Shown here in pieces: positions 1 to 7,527 of a DNA stretch of 64,000 nucleotides. The translations under genes were made by a program, and so were the position numbers. The stretch lies in contig JAGOQB010000007.1 in NCBI GenBank assembly GCA_017991675.1, positions 1 through 64,000 on the forward strand, written 5' to 3'. Under the pieces are notes generated by a model that saw nothing but the letters and a program-made list of their open reading frames with translations, made no database searches and had not been told where the DNA came from. This DNA is from Phenylobacterium sp. Lineage in GTDB: Bacteria > Pseudomonadota > Alphaproteobacteria > Caulobacterales > Caulobacteraceae. Every line of letters starts with the position of its first letter. Position 1 is the first letter of the stretch.

Positions 1-97
1 CGGTGTTGGGCGCACGAAACCCCCGGCCCTGCGGCGCAAAGGCCACGTCGAGATAGTCTCGGCCGACATCCACCCCGGCCGCCACAAGCGCTGTCAT
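1..97 (-). CDS. IS110-family transposase, N-terminal fragment (cut by window edge)
   Basis: The minus strand opens with ATG at 95-97 and reads MTALVAAGVDVGRDYLDVAF, then runs off the left edge after about 32 codons. The phrase AGVDVGRDYLDVA matches the first acidic motif of the RuvC-like DEDD transposase domain of IS110 elements, in which the aspartate after GV binds metal. Only this N-terminal piece is visible, so an intact gene cannot be told from a remnant. It is not the same subfamily as the transposase at 51744-52904, whose N-terminus differs. Confidence 0.75.
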   Translation of the reverse strand, partial: MTALVAAGVDVGRDYLDVAFAPQGRGFRAPNT

Positions 98-395
98 CTG
101 TCCGCTCCTGTATCCGAGCCCAGGCCCATCAGGCCTCGCTCATGCGACTGTCCGGAAGCAACAACTCGGCGGCTGCACGCCAGCCGGTCTACGGCCTCAT
201 CAGCCAGGGACCCATCGCGCCACAGCCGCCACCGACAGCCTAGCCATCAGCCAGCCCCACATACAGGGACCCATGAACACCCGATCCATCAAGAGCCGGC
301 GCGGCCTCTCCTAGCCCTGCAGCTCGGCGCGAATGGGTCCCGGTCTTGCTTCGCAAACCGGGATGACACGTCAGCAGCCCTGCGCTCGGCGACGG
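98..395. other. Non-coding flank of the IS110 element with a thrice-repeated 9-10 nt motif
   Basis: No convincing gene lies between the transposase start and the DUF2147 gene. The motif AGGGACCCAT occurs at 206-215 and again at 265-274, and its complement ATGGGTCCC occurs at 333-341. IS110-group elements are known to carry a structured guide (bridge) RNA in the non-coding end upstream of the transposase, and this stretch is in that position. Whether it encodes such an RNA, and where the element ends, cannot be decided by reading. Confidence 0.4.
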
Positions 396-824
396 CTAGC
401 TCGCGCGCTTCCAGGTCTGGGCCTGGCAGACGACGGCGATGCAGCCCTCGACCTTGAGGGTGCCGTTGGGATTGGCGCTCATCTTCGAGCCGTAGGTCTT
501 GCCCGAGTTGGGGTCGTAGATCTTGCCGCCGGTCCATTTGCCGGGGCCGGCCGACTTGAAATCACGGATCATCAGCATGCCCATGATCGGGCGGCTGCGG
601 AGGGACGCGTCGGGATTGTTGGCGTCCTTGGCGCCCGGCGTCTTCAGCCAGGCGACCTGGCCGCACATCTTGGACTTGTCGCTGGCGCAGGGGGCGACCT
701 TGACCTTGGCGGTGCCGGCCTGGACCAGCCACAGGCCCTCCACCGGATCGGCGGCCAGGGCGGGCGAGGCGATCGCGACAGCCAGGGTCGCGGCGGTCGC
801 GGCGGCGAGGCGGGCTAGGGGCAT
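396..824 (-). CDS. DUF2147 family exported protein
   Basis: The 142-residue product begins with a Sec-type signal peptide (MPLARLAAATAATLAVAIAS, cleavage near ALA-A at residue 24). The rest is one small DUF2147 domain. Typical features are the opening DPVEGLWLV, the GQVAWLK and SRPIMGMLMI segments, and GGKIYDPNSGKTY. Members are periplasmic lipocalin-like proteins of unknown role. Four cysteines in the mature part could form two disulfides. It stands alone downstream of the histidine kinase gene, with a 51-nt gap. The family call is fairly secure; no function can be given. Confidence 0.8.
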   Translation of the reverse strand: MPLARLAAATAATLAVAIASPALAADPVEGLWLVQAGTAKVKVAPCASDKSKMCGQVAWLKTPGAKDANNPDASLRSRPIMGMLMIRDFKSAGPGKWTGGKIYDPNSGKTYGSKMSANPNGTLKVEGCIAVVCQAQTWKRAS

Positions 825-875
825 CGGGAACTCCTCTTGGGGCGGCGGCGCGCGGCGGAGACTGGCCGAACCCGG

Positions 876-2228
876 TTATCCAGGCAACCTGACAATCGCC
901 CTAAGGCCGCCCAGCGGCGAGCGGTCGAGCACGATGTCGCCGCCGTGGCTGCGGGCCACGTCGCGGGCGATGGCCAGCCCGAGGCCGACGCCCTTCTCGT
1001 TCTGGTTCCGGGAATCGTCGAGCCGGTTGAACGCCTTGAAGGCGTCCTCGTAGCGGTCCTGCGGGATGCCGGGGCCGTCGTCGTCGACGACGATCTCGAC
1101 CCCGCCCGAGGCGCGCGGCGCGGCGGCGACCTGGACGGTCTCGCCATGGGCCGCGGCGTTCATCACCAGGTTGGAGAGCGCCCGCTTGAGCGCGTTGGGG
1201 CGCACCGCGGCCAGCAGGTCGGGATCGGCGTCCACCCGCACCTGGGCCCCGGCGCGTACGGCGCCTTCGCTGACCTCGTCGATCAGCGACTTCAGGTGGA
1301 CGGTCTCGACGGCCTCACCGCCTTCGCCGCGGGCGAAGGCGAGGTACTCGTCGATCATGTGCTCCATCTCGGCCAGGTCGCGTTTCATCTCGGCCGTACG
1401 CGGGCCGGGCTCGGCCAGGGCGAGCTCCAGCTTCAGGCGGGTCAGCGGCGTGCGCAGGTCGTGGCTGACGCTGGCCAGCAGGGCGGTGCGCTGGTCGATG
1501 TGGCGCTGGATGCGCGACTTCATCGCCAGGAACGCCTGCGCCGCCTGGCGCACCTCGCGCGCGCCGCTGGGCTTGAAGGTCGGTGCGTCGATGCCCTTGC
1601 CGAAGGCGTCGGCGGCGGTGGCCAGGCGCTCGATGGTGCGGGTCTGGTTGCGGATGAACAGGATGGCGATGGCGGTCAGCAGGATGGTCGCCATGGCCAG
1701 CCACAGCACGAAGATGTGCCCCTGGGTGGCGAAGGCGCGGTCGCGCGGGGCGAGGATGCGGATCACTCCCTGGTCGATCTTCACCCGGATGTCGACATAG
1801 GCCGGGTAGCGGGTGGTGTCGAACCAGTAGGGGGCGTCCAACCGCTGCGAGAGCGCCCGGTCGATCGCCCGGTCGACGACGGCGAAGGCGTTGGTGCGCC
1901 GGCCCTGCGGCAGCTCGCGGCCCGGCTGCAGGGCGATGGAGAGGTTCAGCGATTTCTCCGCCCGGTCGGCGATCGTCGCCATGGTCTGAGGGCTGGGGTC
2001 GTCCTGGTAGCTTTCGACCGCCCAGGCGACCTCGCCGGCCAGACCGTCGGACAGCCGGCTGGTCACCGTCTGCCAGTGGGCGTCGAAGAAGATCCAGGTC
2101 ACCGCGATCTGCATCAGCGCGACCGGCAGCACGATGATCAACAGCGAGCGGCCGAACAGCGAGGTCGGCAGGCTGCGCTTGATCAGCCGCTGCACCAGGC
2201 GCGGTTCGAGGCGACGGGGGAGTTTCAC
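876..2228 (-). CDS. EnvZ-like sensor histidine kinase
   Basis: This 450-residue membrane kinase pairs with the OmpR-type regulator upstream. It has a first membrane helix near residues 23-47, a periplasmic loop of about 120 residues, a second helix near 171-193, and a HAMP segment. The dimerisation box SVSHDLRTPLTRLKL carries the phospho-accepting His near residue 255. The ATP-binding domain shows NLVMNAAAHG (N box), DDDGPGIP (G1) and GVGLGLAIA (G2). All catalytic motifs are intact. The architecture is EnvZ-like, but the signal sensed is unknown. A 148-nt gap filled with a palindromic repeat separates it from the regulator gene, so its expression may be uncoupled from that gene. Confidence 0.88.
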   Translation of the reverse strand: MKLPRRLEPRLVQRLIKRSLPTSLFGRSLLIIVLPVALMQIAVTWIFFDAHWQTVTSRLSDGLAGEVAWAVESYQDDPSPQTMATIADRAEKSLNLSIALQPGRELPQGRRTNAFAVVDRAIDRALSQRLDAPYWFDTTRYPAYVDIRVKIDQGVIRILAPRDRAFATQGHIFVLWLAMATILLTAIAILFIRNQTRTIERLATAADAFGKGIDAPTFKPSGAREVRQAAQAFLAMKSRIQRHIDQRTALLASVSHDLRTPLTRLKLELALAEPGPRTAEMKRDLAEMEHMIDEYLAFARGEGGEAVETVHLKSLIDEVSEGAVRAGAQVRVDADPDLLAAVRPNALKRALSNLVMNAAAHGETVQVAAAPRASGGVEIVVDDDGPGIPQDRYEDAFKAFNRLDDSRNQNEKGVGLGLAIARDVARSHGGDIVLDRSPLGGLRAIVRLPG

Positions 2229-2234
2229 TTTCCA

Positions 2235-2365
2235 GTTCCTCCCCTCTTGGGGGAGGTGGATCGACGCAAAGCGTCGAGACGGAGGGGGACCGCTCTTGCT
2301 GAGTCAAAGTCCCCCACAGTCAGCCATTCGGCTGACAGCTCCCCCAGAGGGGGAGCAATTGCGCA
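2235..2365. repeat. Palindromic intergenic repeat between ompR-type and envZ-type genes
   Basis: The gap holds nested inverted repeats: CCTCCCC/GGGGGAGG, GACGCAAAGCGTC, GTCAGCCATTCGGCTGAC and GCTCCCCCAGAGGGGGAGC. The right half (GTCAGC..GCTGACAGCTCCCCCAG) recurs at 11979-12023. The general design recurs at 37133-37266. This is a dispersed palindromic family of the kind common in Caulobacterales intergenic DNA. Such units can form hairpins in the mRNA between cistrons and alter stability or read-through. Confidence 0.6.
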
Positions 2366-2376
2366 GCGCCCAGCCA

Positions 2377-3084
2377 TCAATCCGGCGCCAGCAGGTAGCC
2401 GACGCCGCGCACCGTCTGCAGGTAGCGCGGGGTCTTGGGGTCGCTTTCGATCTTGCGGCGCAGGCGGGTGACCTGGACGTCGACGGCGCGGCCGGAGGGA
2501 TCGACGGTCTCGCGGGCCAGCTCCAGGCGGTCGACCGGCTCGTGCGGGTTGCGGGCCAGGCGGCGCAGCAGCGCCACCTCGGCCTCGGTCAGGCGCACCG
2601 GGACGCCGCCGCGGCTCAGCTCGCCGCGCTCCAGGTCGAAGGCGCAGGCGCCGAGCGAGAGGCTGCCGTTGGCGGCGCCGGCCGGGCGCTGGTCGGAGCG
2701 GCGCAGGATCGCCTCGATCCGCAGCAGCAGCTCCTCCGGCTCGAACGGCTTGGCCAGGTAGTCGTCGGCGCCGAGCTTCAGGCCCTCGATGCGATCCTCG
2801 GCCAGGCCGCGGGCGGTCAGCATCAGCACCGGCGTGCGGCCGGCCGCGCCCTTGCGCTCGCGCAGCCAGCGGACCAGCGAGAAGCCGTCCTCGCCGGGCA
2901 TCATCACGTCGAACACCGCCAGGTCGAAGTCGATGGTCTCGATCAGGCTGCGGGCGTGGGCGCCGCCGGGCGCGGTGGTGACGCGGAAGCCGTGCCGGGT
3001 CAGGTACTGCTTGAGCAGGTCGCGGATGCGGTCGTCGTCGTCGACCACCAGCAGGTGACGTTCGGCAGTCTCGACCGCGGCCAT
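2377..3084 (-). CDS. OmpR-family response regulator (PetR-like)
   Basis: The start is ATG at 3082-3084, whose A is also the last base of the TGA of the MarR gene, so the two are translationally coupled. The 235-residue protein has an N-terminal receiver domain: VVDDDD acidic pocket, phospho-acceptor Asp in FDVMMPGEDG, Thr in LMLTARG, Lys in YLAKPF. A C-terminal OmpR/PhoB winged helix follows, with LTEAEVALLRRLARNP, VDVQVTRLRRKIE and a final VRGVGYLLAPD. A MarR gene directly upstream of an OmpR-type gene matches the petP-petR arrangement of Rhodobacter capsulatus. The targets here are unknown. Confidence 0.87.
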   Translation of the reverse strand: MAAVETAERHLLVVDDDDRIRDLLKQYLTRHGFRVTTAPGGAHARSLIETIDFDLAVFDVMMPGEDGFSLVRWLRERKGAAGRTPVLMLTARGLAEDRIEGLKLGADDYLAKPFEPEELLLRIEAILRRSDQRPAGAANGSLSLGACAFDLERGELSRGGVPVRLTEAEVALLRRLARNPHEPVDRLELARETVDPSGRAVDVQVTRLRRKIESDPKTPRYLQTVRGVGYLLAPD

Positions 3085-3560
3085 CAGGCGCCTCCGCTCT
3101 TCATCCGCCCGCCGGCCAGGGCCGACAGGATCTGCCTGGCGCCGGCCACGCCGTCCAGGCCGCCCATCCGATAGGACCGGGCGAGCTGGGCGCGCAAGCG
3201 TTCTGAGATGCGGTCCTCGAAGGCGGCGCCCGCCGGCGTCAGGCTGACGGCGCGGCGGCGGCCGTCGAGATCGCCGGCGATCTTCTCGGCCAGGCCCTTG
3301 GCCTCGAGGTCGGCGACGATGCGGCTGGCGGCCTGTTTGGAAAGGCTGGTCAGGTGGGCCAGTTCCTGCACCCCGACCCCCGGCCGGCGCTTGAGCAGGA
3401 AGGCCGCGCGCCAGTGCGAGCGGCCAAGGCCGAGGGCTGACTCCGCTTCCAGTCCGGCGTCGACGCCTGCCCATAGCGCGGCCTCGGCGAGCAGCAGCAT
3501 CTCAAGCCCGCCGTCGAGTTCCTCGTCGCGCAGAATGAGCCTTGGATCGGCTGCGACCAT
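3084..3560 (-). CDS. MarR-family transcriptional regulator (PetP-like)
   Basis: This is a 158-residue winged-helix regulator. The helix-turn-helix lies around residues 65-95 (VQELAHLTSLSKQAASRIVADLEAKG), followed by a wing with DGRRRAVSLTPAG. It heads the marR-ompR-envZ set and diverges from ilvE, with 81 nt between start codons, so it probably controls its own operon. That gap contains the sigma70-like promoter of ilvE, which places any MarR operator where it could affect both directions. No ligand-binding residues are diagnostic. Confidence 0.85.
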   Translation of the reverse strand: MVAADPRLILRDEELDGGLEMLLLAEAALWAGVDAGLEAESALGLGRSHWRAAFLLKRRPGVGVQELAHLTSLSKQAASRIVADLEAKGLAEKIAGDLDGRRRAVSLTPAGAAFEDRISERLRAQLARSYRMGGLDGVAGARQILSALAGGRMKSGGA

Positions 3561-3582
3561 TACACTTTGAAACCCATTTTGT

Positions 3583-3611
3583 TTGACGCAGGGGGCAAGG
3601 AAGTCTGTAAG
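3583..3611 (+). promoter_or_regulatory. Predicted sigma70-type promoter for ilvE
   Basis: TTGACG at 3583-3588 (5 of 6 to consensus) is followed after exactly 17 nt by TGTAAG at 3606-3611 (4 of 6). The start codon of ilvE is 30 nt further on, behind a strong ribosome site (AAAGGAGGA, 3624-3632). The assignment is by eye. Confidence 0.5.
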
Positions 3612-3641
3612 GGGGCCAGATTGAAAGGAGGACTTTCCCTC

Positions 3642-4529
3642 ATGTCTCTAGTGCCCTTTGACGATCGCGACGGATGGATCTGGCTGGACGGCCAGTTCGT
3701 GCCCTGGCGCGAGGCGAAGGTGCACGTACTGACCCACGGCCTCCATTACGCCTCGGCGGTGTTCGAAGGCGAGCGGATGTATGGGGGAGAGATCTACAAG
3801 CTGCGTGAGCATACCGAGCGTCTGTTCAAGTCGGCCGAGATGCTGGACTTCGAAATCCCCTTCACGGTGGAGGAGATCGACCAGGCCTGCAAGGACACCT
3901 GCGCCAAGAACGGCCTGACCGACGCCTATCTGCGTCCCATCGCCTGGCGCGGTTCGGAAATGATCGGGGTCTCGGCCCAGAACACCAAGATCCACGTGGC
4001 CATCGCGGTGTGGGATTGGCCGAGCTACTTCAGCCCGGAAGAACGCGCCAAGGGCATCCGCCTGACCTGGGCCAAGTATAAGCGCCCGTCGCCGGAGACC
4101 GAGCCGGTCCACGCCAAGGCCACCGGCCTCTACATGATCTGCACCATCTCCAAGCACGCCGCCGAGAAGGCCGGCTACACCGACGCGATGATGCTCGACT
4201 ACCGCGGCTACATCGCCGAGAGCACCGGCTCGAACGTGTTCTTCGTCAAGGACGGCGCGCTGCACACCCCGACCCCGGACTGCTTCCTGAACGGGATCAC
4301 CCGCCAGTCGGTGATCGCGCTGGCCAAGTCCAAGGGCATCGAGGTGATCGAGCGCCACATCAAGCCGGAGGAGCTGGCGGGCTTCACCGAATGCTTCGTG
4401 GTCGGCACGGCCGCCGAGGTGACCCCGGTCGGCGAGATCGGCGAATACCGGTTCACGCCGGGCGCCCTGTCGCTGGGCCTGGCCGACGACTACGCCCGCA
4501 TGGTGCGCCGCGAGAGCGTGCCGGCCTAA
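3642..4529 (+). CDS. ilvE: Branched-chain amino acid aminotransferase (class IV, PLP)
   Basis: The enzyme transfers the amino group between glutamate and the 2-keto acids of valine, leucine and isoleucine. The 295-residue reading frame is typical for IlvE. It shows WLDGQFVPWREAKVHVLTHGLHYASAVFEGER at the N-terminus, with the substrate-side HYASAVFEG motif. The PLP lysine is in PVHAKATGLYM. The cofactor-binding segment MMLDYRGYIAESTGSNVFFVKDG and TRQSVIALAKSKG are also present. The start at 3642 is chosen over an in-frame start 75 nt upstream because of the ideal AAAGGAGGA site and because the protein then begins with the family sequence. It is monocistronic, with its own promoter and terminator. 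Confidence 0.93.
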   Translation: MSLVPFDDRDGWIWLDGQFVPWREAKVHVLTHGLHYASAVFEGERMYGGEIYKLREHTERLFKSAEMLDFEIPFTVEEIDQACKDTCAKNGLTDAYLRPIAWRGSEMIGVSAQNTKIHVAIAVWDWPSYFSPEERAKGIRLTWAKYKRPSPETEPVHAKATGLYMICTISKHAAEKAGYTDAMMLDYRGYIAESTGSNVFFVKDGALHTPTPDCFLNGITRQSVIALAKSKGIEVIERHIKPEELAGFTECFVVGTAAEVTPVGEIGEYRFTPGALSLGLADDYARMVRRESVPA

Positions 4530-4556
4530 GCCGCCGCGCGATCACGTAGACAAGTT

Positions 4557-4587
4557 CGCCGCCTGGATCGCTCCAGGCGGCGTTTTT
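4557..4587 (+). terminator. Rho-independent terminator of ilvE
   Basis: A perfect 11-bp GC-rich stem (4557-4567 with 4572-4582; arm CGCCGCCTGGA) closes a TCGC tetraloop and is followed directly by TTTTT (4583-4587). It lies 27 nt after the ilvE stop. Confidence 0.9.
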
Positions 4588-4838
4588 GTTTCCGCGTCCG
4601 ATGACGAATGGGGATGGGGGGATTCGCCCTCCAGCCGCCCCTGGACCGTCGCTCGCGCTCCCCCGCAGCAGCGCCAGACCAGGTTGGCTACGAACCCCCC
4701 CGCGCCGTCGCCCCCCATGGCGTCGACGAGGACCGATGCTGCCAAAGCGGGGGGAGGGGGTCTAGTGCGGGGGCGCCACAGGCCGGGCGCGACAACGGCC
4801 GCGCCGCCCTTTCGAGCGGCGCGGCGCTGCGATTGCCG
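4588..4838. other. Intergenic stretch without a supported gene
   Basis: This GC-rich, purine/pyrimidine-skewed sequence lies between the ilvE terminator and the downstream membrane protein gene. A short minus-strand frame here overlaps the terminator and is not supported. I see no promoter, RNA gene or repeat that can be defended. Confidence 0.5.
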
Positions 4839-5237
4839 TCAAATCAGCCAGGTGTTCGGCCGCGGATAGGCCTGATCCTGCGAAACATAGACCAGACCGA
4901 CGATGCAGCGGACGGCGAACCAGACCCCGACCGCGCCCCAGAGGAAGAGGAACAGCATCAGGAACGGGATCCCGATCAGCACCAGCGACAGCACCGCGCT
5001 GATCCCGATCAACAGGCCCAGCGACAGGAAGATCGCCAGCCCGATCCAGAAGGTTCGGATCTGGAAGTCGTAGTGGGTCCGCATCCGCGGTCCGGCCTTG
5101 TCGAGGTTGATGTAGGCCACCACCAATCCAACCAGGATGGTCAGGCCGTTCACCAGTCCGAGCAGGTAGAGGCCGTAGACCACTGCCGGCAGGACGCGGT
5201 CCTCGGTCGTCACAATGGTGGTTTCGGTTTGGCTCAA
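4839..5237 (-). CDS. DUF4870-like integral membrane protein
   Basis: The 132-residue protein has a polar N-terminus and then three or four hydrophobic segments: LPAVVYGLYLLGLVNGLTIL, a long FWIGLAIFLSLGLLIGI stretch, and IPFLMLFLFLWGAVGVWFAV. Between the first two lies a conserved-looking polar turn (AYINLDKAG....RTHYDFQIRTF). That layout, with an HYDFQ-type loop before the second helix pair, matches the DUF4870 family of small membrane proteins, whose role is unknown. It stands alone, with short gaps on both sides. Confidence 0.7.
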   Translation of the reverse strand: MSQTETTIVTTEDRVLPAVVYGLYLLGLVNGLTILVGLVVAYINLDKAGPRMRTHYDFQIRTFWIGLAIFLSLGLLIGISAVLSLVLIGIPFLMLFLFLWGAVGVWFAVRCIVGLVYVSQDQAYPRPNTWLI

Positions 5238-5332
5238 TTCAGTCTCCCAAGCGAGGTATCTGAACGAGATGTGGCCCCGTTCCGCACGAATGCCAGCTTA
5301 ATTCGCGTTCATGTCGCTTGGATGCAGCGAGA

Positions 5333-5809
5333 CTACCGAATTCTTGGCCTCAGCCACGGCAGCACCGCGGCGCCCAGGACCACCACGAAGACCAGCCGTG
5401 CGGCCAGGGCGACGCCCAGCAGCCAGGCCCCGGCCACGCCGGCGGCCAGCAACACGGCGATGGCGCCGACCGCCATCAGGCCCATGATCCAGAGCACGGC
5501 TTCGGCGTTCGGCGAAGGGCGGCGGATCGGGCGGTCAGGCGCGGCCCGGGACAGCGCCGCCAGGAACGCCTCGAAGGTTTCGGCCTGGTCCTGCGGGCGC
5601 AGGGCCTCGCCATAGGTCAGGGCCGGGATGGTCAGGCGGCGGCGCTGGAACTGCAGCACCGCGCCGCGGCCGGCGCGGGTGACGCCCCGCAGTTCGGCCA
5701 ACGGAAACCGACGCTCGCGCCCGGTGCGACGCTCGACGATGGCGGATTTCTCGATCGTCCAGACGGTTTCGCCCTGCAGCGGCGAGAGGCGCGCAGCGTA
5801 GCTGGCCAT
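5333..5809 (-). CDS. Hypothetical membrane protein downstream of folB
   Basis: The ORF encodes 158 residues. The N-terminal half (1-95) is soluble and PH-like in feel: ETVWTIEKSAIVERRTGRERRFPLAELRGV, then beta-rich sequence. The C-terminal half has two hydrophobic helices (AVLWIMGLMAVGAIAVLLAA and WLLGVALAARLVFVVVLGAAV). The start codon overlaps the folB stop by one base, so it is translated in the same operon as the SDR gene and folB. It is not recognised beyond that, and I infer no link to folate synthesis. Confidence 0.65.
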   Translation of the reverse strand: MASYAARLSPLQGETVWTIEKSAIVERRTGRERRFPLAELRGVTRAGRGAVLQFQRRRLTIPALTYGEALRPQDQAETFEAFLAALSRAAPDRPIRRPSPNAEAVLWIMGLMAVGAIAVLLAAGVAGAWLLGVALAARLVFVVVLGAAVLPWLRPRIR

Positions 5810-6156
5810 CAGCCCCGGACGACGGTGATCTCGACCCCGGCGGCGGCGGCGTGGGGCGCCAGCGCCTGCGGCTTTTCCACCCGCACGCGGGCGCGCATCA
5901 CGCGCGGATCGGCGAGGCAGGCGCGGGCCAGGCGCTCGGCGAAATCCTCGACCAGCTGGATGTGGCCGGCGGCGGCGATGGCGCGCGCCGATTCCCCGAT
6001 CGTCTCGTAGTTGACGGTGTCGGCCAGGCGGGTGGCGCCGGCGGTCGGCACGTCGAGCTCGACATCGACGATCAGCGGCTGGGAGGCGCCCTTCTCGTGG
6101 GCGTAGACGCCGATCTCGGCTTCGACCTTCAGGCCGGTGACGAACACCTTGGTCAT
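5809..6156 (-). CDS. folB: Dihydroneopterin aldolase
   Basis: FolB splits 7,8-dihydroneopterin to 6-hydroxymethyl-dihydropterin and glycolaldehyde in folate synthesis. The 115-residue product has the expected size. It shows the family opening VFVTGLKVEAEIGVYAHEKG with catalytic-region EIGVY, a conserved NYETIGESAR segment, the glutamate in LVEDFAERLA, and the closing VRVEKPQAL. ATG at 6154-6156 is preferred over a TTG start at 6225 that would add an unrelated 23-residue head; AGGGA sits about 10 nt before it. It lies between a FolM-like reductase gene and a membrane protein gene, all on the same strand. Confidence 0.87.
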   Translation of the reverse strand: MTKVFVTGLKVEAEIGVYAHEKGASQPLIVDVELDVPTAGATRLADTVNYETIGESARAIAAAGHIQLVEDFAERLARACLADPRVMRARVRVEKPQALAPHAAAAGVEITVVRG

Positions 6157-6250
6157 GACCACGCGTCCCTGCGGCTCGGGGGACGGAGCCTCGGGCGAAC
6201 TTTGCTGCAACGATGGAAGAACCAAGGGGGCTCCGTTCCGGGGAAGCGGC

Positions 6251-6985
6251 TCAGGCCAGGTGCTGGCCCGCGTCGACGGCGATCATCTGGCCCGTCACTG
6301 ACCTTGCGTCAATGAGGTACCGCAGCGCATGGCCGATCTCGGCCGGATCGACCGGCTGCTTGAGCAAGGTGCCTGCGACTTCGTCATCGAAATCGCTGCC
6401 CTGCTGGTGGATCGAGGGCAGGGTGGGGCCAGGGCCGATGCCGTTGACGCGGATCCGCGGGGCCAGCTCCTGGGCCAGCATCTGGGTGGCGGCCCACAGC
6501 GCGCTCTTGGACAGCGAGTAGCTGAAGAACTCGGGGCCGGGCGCGAACACCCGCTGGTCGAGAATGTTGACGATCTGGCCCGTGCGATCGGCCGGCAGCC
6601 GGCGGGCGAAGGCCTGGGCCAGCACCAGGGGGCTGCGCAGGTTCGTCTCCAGGTGGGCGTCCCAGGAGGCGCGGTTCATGCTGGCGAAGGCGTCGTTCTC
6701 GAACACCGAGGCGCAGTTGACCAGCAGGGTGACGGGGCCGAGCTCGCTCTCGGCGGCGCCGACCAACGGGGCTGTCGCCCCCTCGTCGCGCAGGTCGCAG
6801 GGGTGGATGGAGGCCTTGCGGCCGCGGGCGCGGACGTCGGCCGCGGCGGCCTCGGCGTCGTCGTCGATGGTGCGGACGTGGATGGCGACATCGAAGCCCG
6901 CGTCGGCGGCGGCCTGGGTCAGGACCCGGCCGATCCTGCGCGAACCCCCGGTGATGAGGGCCGCGCCGCGCGCGGTGTCAGCCAA
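6251..6985 (-). CDS. Short-chain dehydrogenase/reductase, FolM/pteridine-reductase-like
   Basis: This is a 244-residue NADP-type SDR. The cofactor motif is LITGGSRRIGRVL; the arginine pair after TGG is typical of pteridine reductases and dihydromonapterin reductase FolM. It has NCASVF (variant of NNAS) and an active-site YSLSKSALWAATQ (Tyr and Lys present). A closing IDARSVTGQMIAVDAGQHL is also family-like. The folB gene follows after about 94 nt, so a role in reducing dihydromonapterin, dihydrobiopterin or dihydrofolate is a reasonable inference. A general SDR cannot be excluded. Confidence 0.8.
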   Translation of the reverse strand: MADTARGAALITGGSRRIGRVLTQAAADAGFDVAIHVRTIDDDAEAAAADVRARGRKASIHPCDLRDEGATAPLVGAAESELGPVTLLVNCASVFENDAFASMNRASWDAHLETNLRSPLVLAQAFARRLPADRTGQIVNILDQRVFAPGPEFFSYSLSKSALWAATQMLAQELAPRIRVNGIGPGPTLPSIHQQGSDFDDEVAGTLLKQPVDPAEIGHALRYLIDARSVTGQMIAVDAGQHLA

Positions 6986-6994
6986 CGAGCGCCC

Positions 6995-7075
6995 TTAGTC
7001 GAGCCGGCCGAACTCGAAGTAGTTCAGCCCGCCGATGACGACGATGAAGGCAAGGATGGTCAGGATCGCGGTCAT
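6995..7075 (-). CDS. 26-residue single-pass membrane microprotein
   Basis: ATG at 7073-7075 is preceded by GGAG with a 6-nt spacer (GGAGCTTCCTATG), a strong ribosome site. The product is one hydrophobic helix (TAILTILAFIVVIGGLNYF) with a charged tail EFGRLD. It ends 9 nt before the SDR start, so it may lead the SDR-folB transcript. Annotation pipelines usually miss genes this short. The ribosome site and clean topology support it; no function is known to me. Confidence 0.6.
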   Translation of the reverse strand: MTAILTILAFIVVIGGLNYFEFGRLD

Positions 7076-7213
7076 AGGAAGCTCCGGCGTTATGGGACCG
7101 GCTTTAGAGCGGGCGGGGGGCGTTCGCAAGTGCAAGGGAACCGGAAGCCGCCTCAAGCCTTTGCTTTGGCGGGGCGTCGCCCTGCGGCTTCGCCCGACGG
7201 CAGGAGCATCTAG

Positions 7214-7522
7214 ATGATTAAAGACCAGGAGTCCTTCGAGGCGGCCCTTCAGCGGGTGGCGGACCTTCTGGAACACCCCCCGGCGCACGGCAGCCGGGAG
7301 GACCATGAGTTCCTTCAGCTGCTGCACGACATCGAGGTCTTTCATCCGACGGCGCTGACCGCGCCGCCGGATTCGAACTTCGCCCAGCTGGGCCGCGACG
7401 CGAAGGCGCTGATGTCGCGGGCCAACGACTTCCAGGCCAAGCGCGAGGCGCGCGAGAAGCAGGAGAAGTGGATGACCTTCCCCGAGGACGGGGAGGGCAT
7501 CGGCCCGACGACCGGGGTTTAG
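7214..7522 (+). CDS. Conserved hypothetical soluble protein (102 residues)
   Basis: The protein is small, acidic and alpha-helical: MIKDQESFEAALQRVADLLE, then EDHEFLQLLHDIEVF, then a charged helix RANDFQAKREAREKQEKW. The N-terminal helix resembles the start of HigA-type antitoxins, but no helix-turn-helix follows, so this is not called an antitoxin. The gene diverges from the 26-residue microprotein gene and converges with an outer-membrane protein gene 5 nt beyond its stop. Function unknown. Confidence 0.6.
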   Translation: MIKDQESFEAALQRVADLLEHPPAHGSREDHEFLQLLHDIEVFHPTALTAPPDSNFAQLGRDAKALMSRANDFQAKREAREKQEKWMTFPEDGEGIGPTTGV

Positions 7523-7527
7523 CGCCT

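Noticed and set aside
837-2471. 544-codon plus-strand open frame
   Set aside because: It lies wholly antisense to the histidine kinase and the gap beside it. The kinase shows every motif of its family; this frame shows low-complexity Arg/Gly/Ala sequence, as GC-rich antisense frames do.
4542-4745. 67-residue minus-strand frame whose start (VDAMGGDGAG) recalls PlsX
   Set aside because: The likeness covers about 10 residues only, and the frame runs through the ilvE terminator. No ribosome site is seen.
7214-7522. HigA-type antitoxin
   Set aside because: Only the first helix resembles HigA. No helix-turn-helix and no toxin gene lie beside it.
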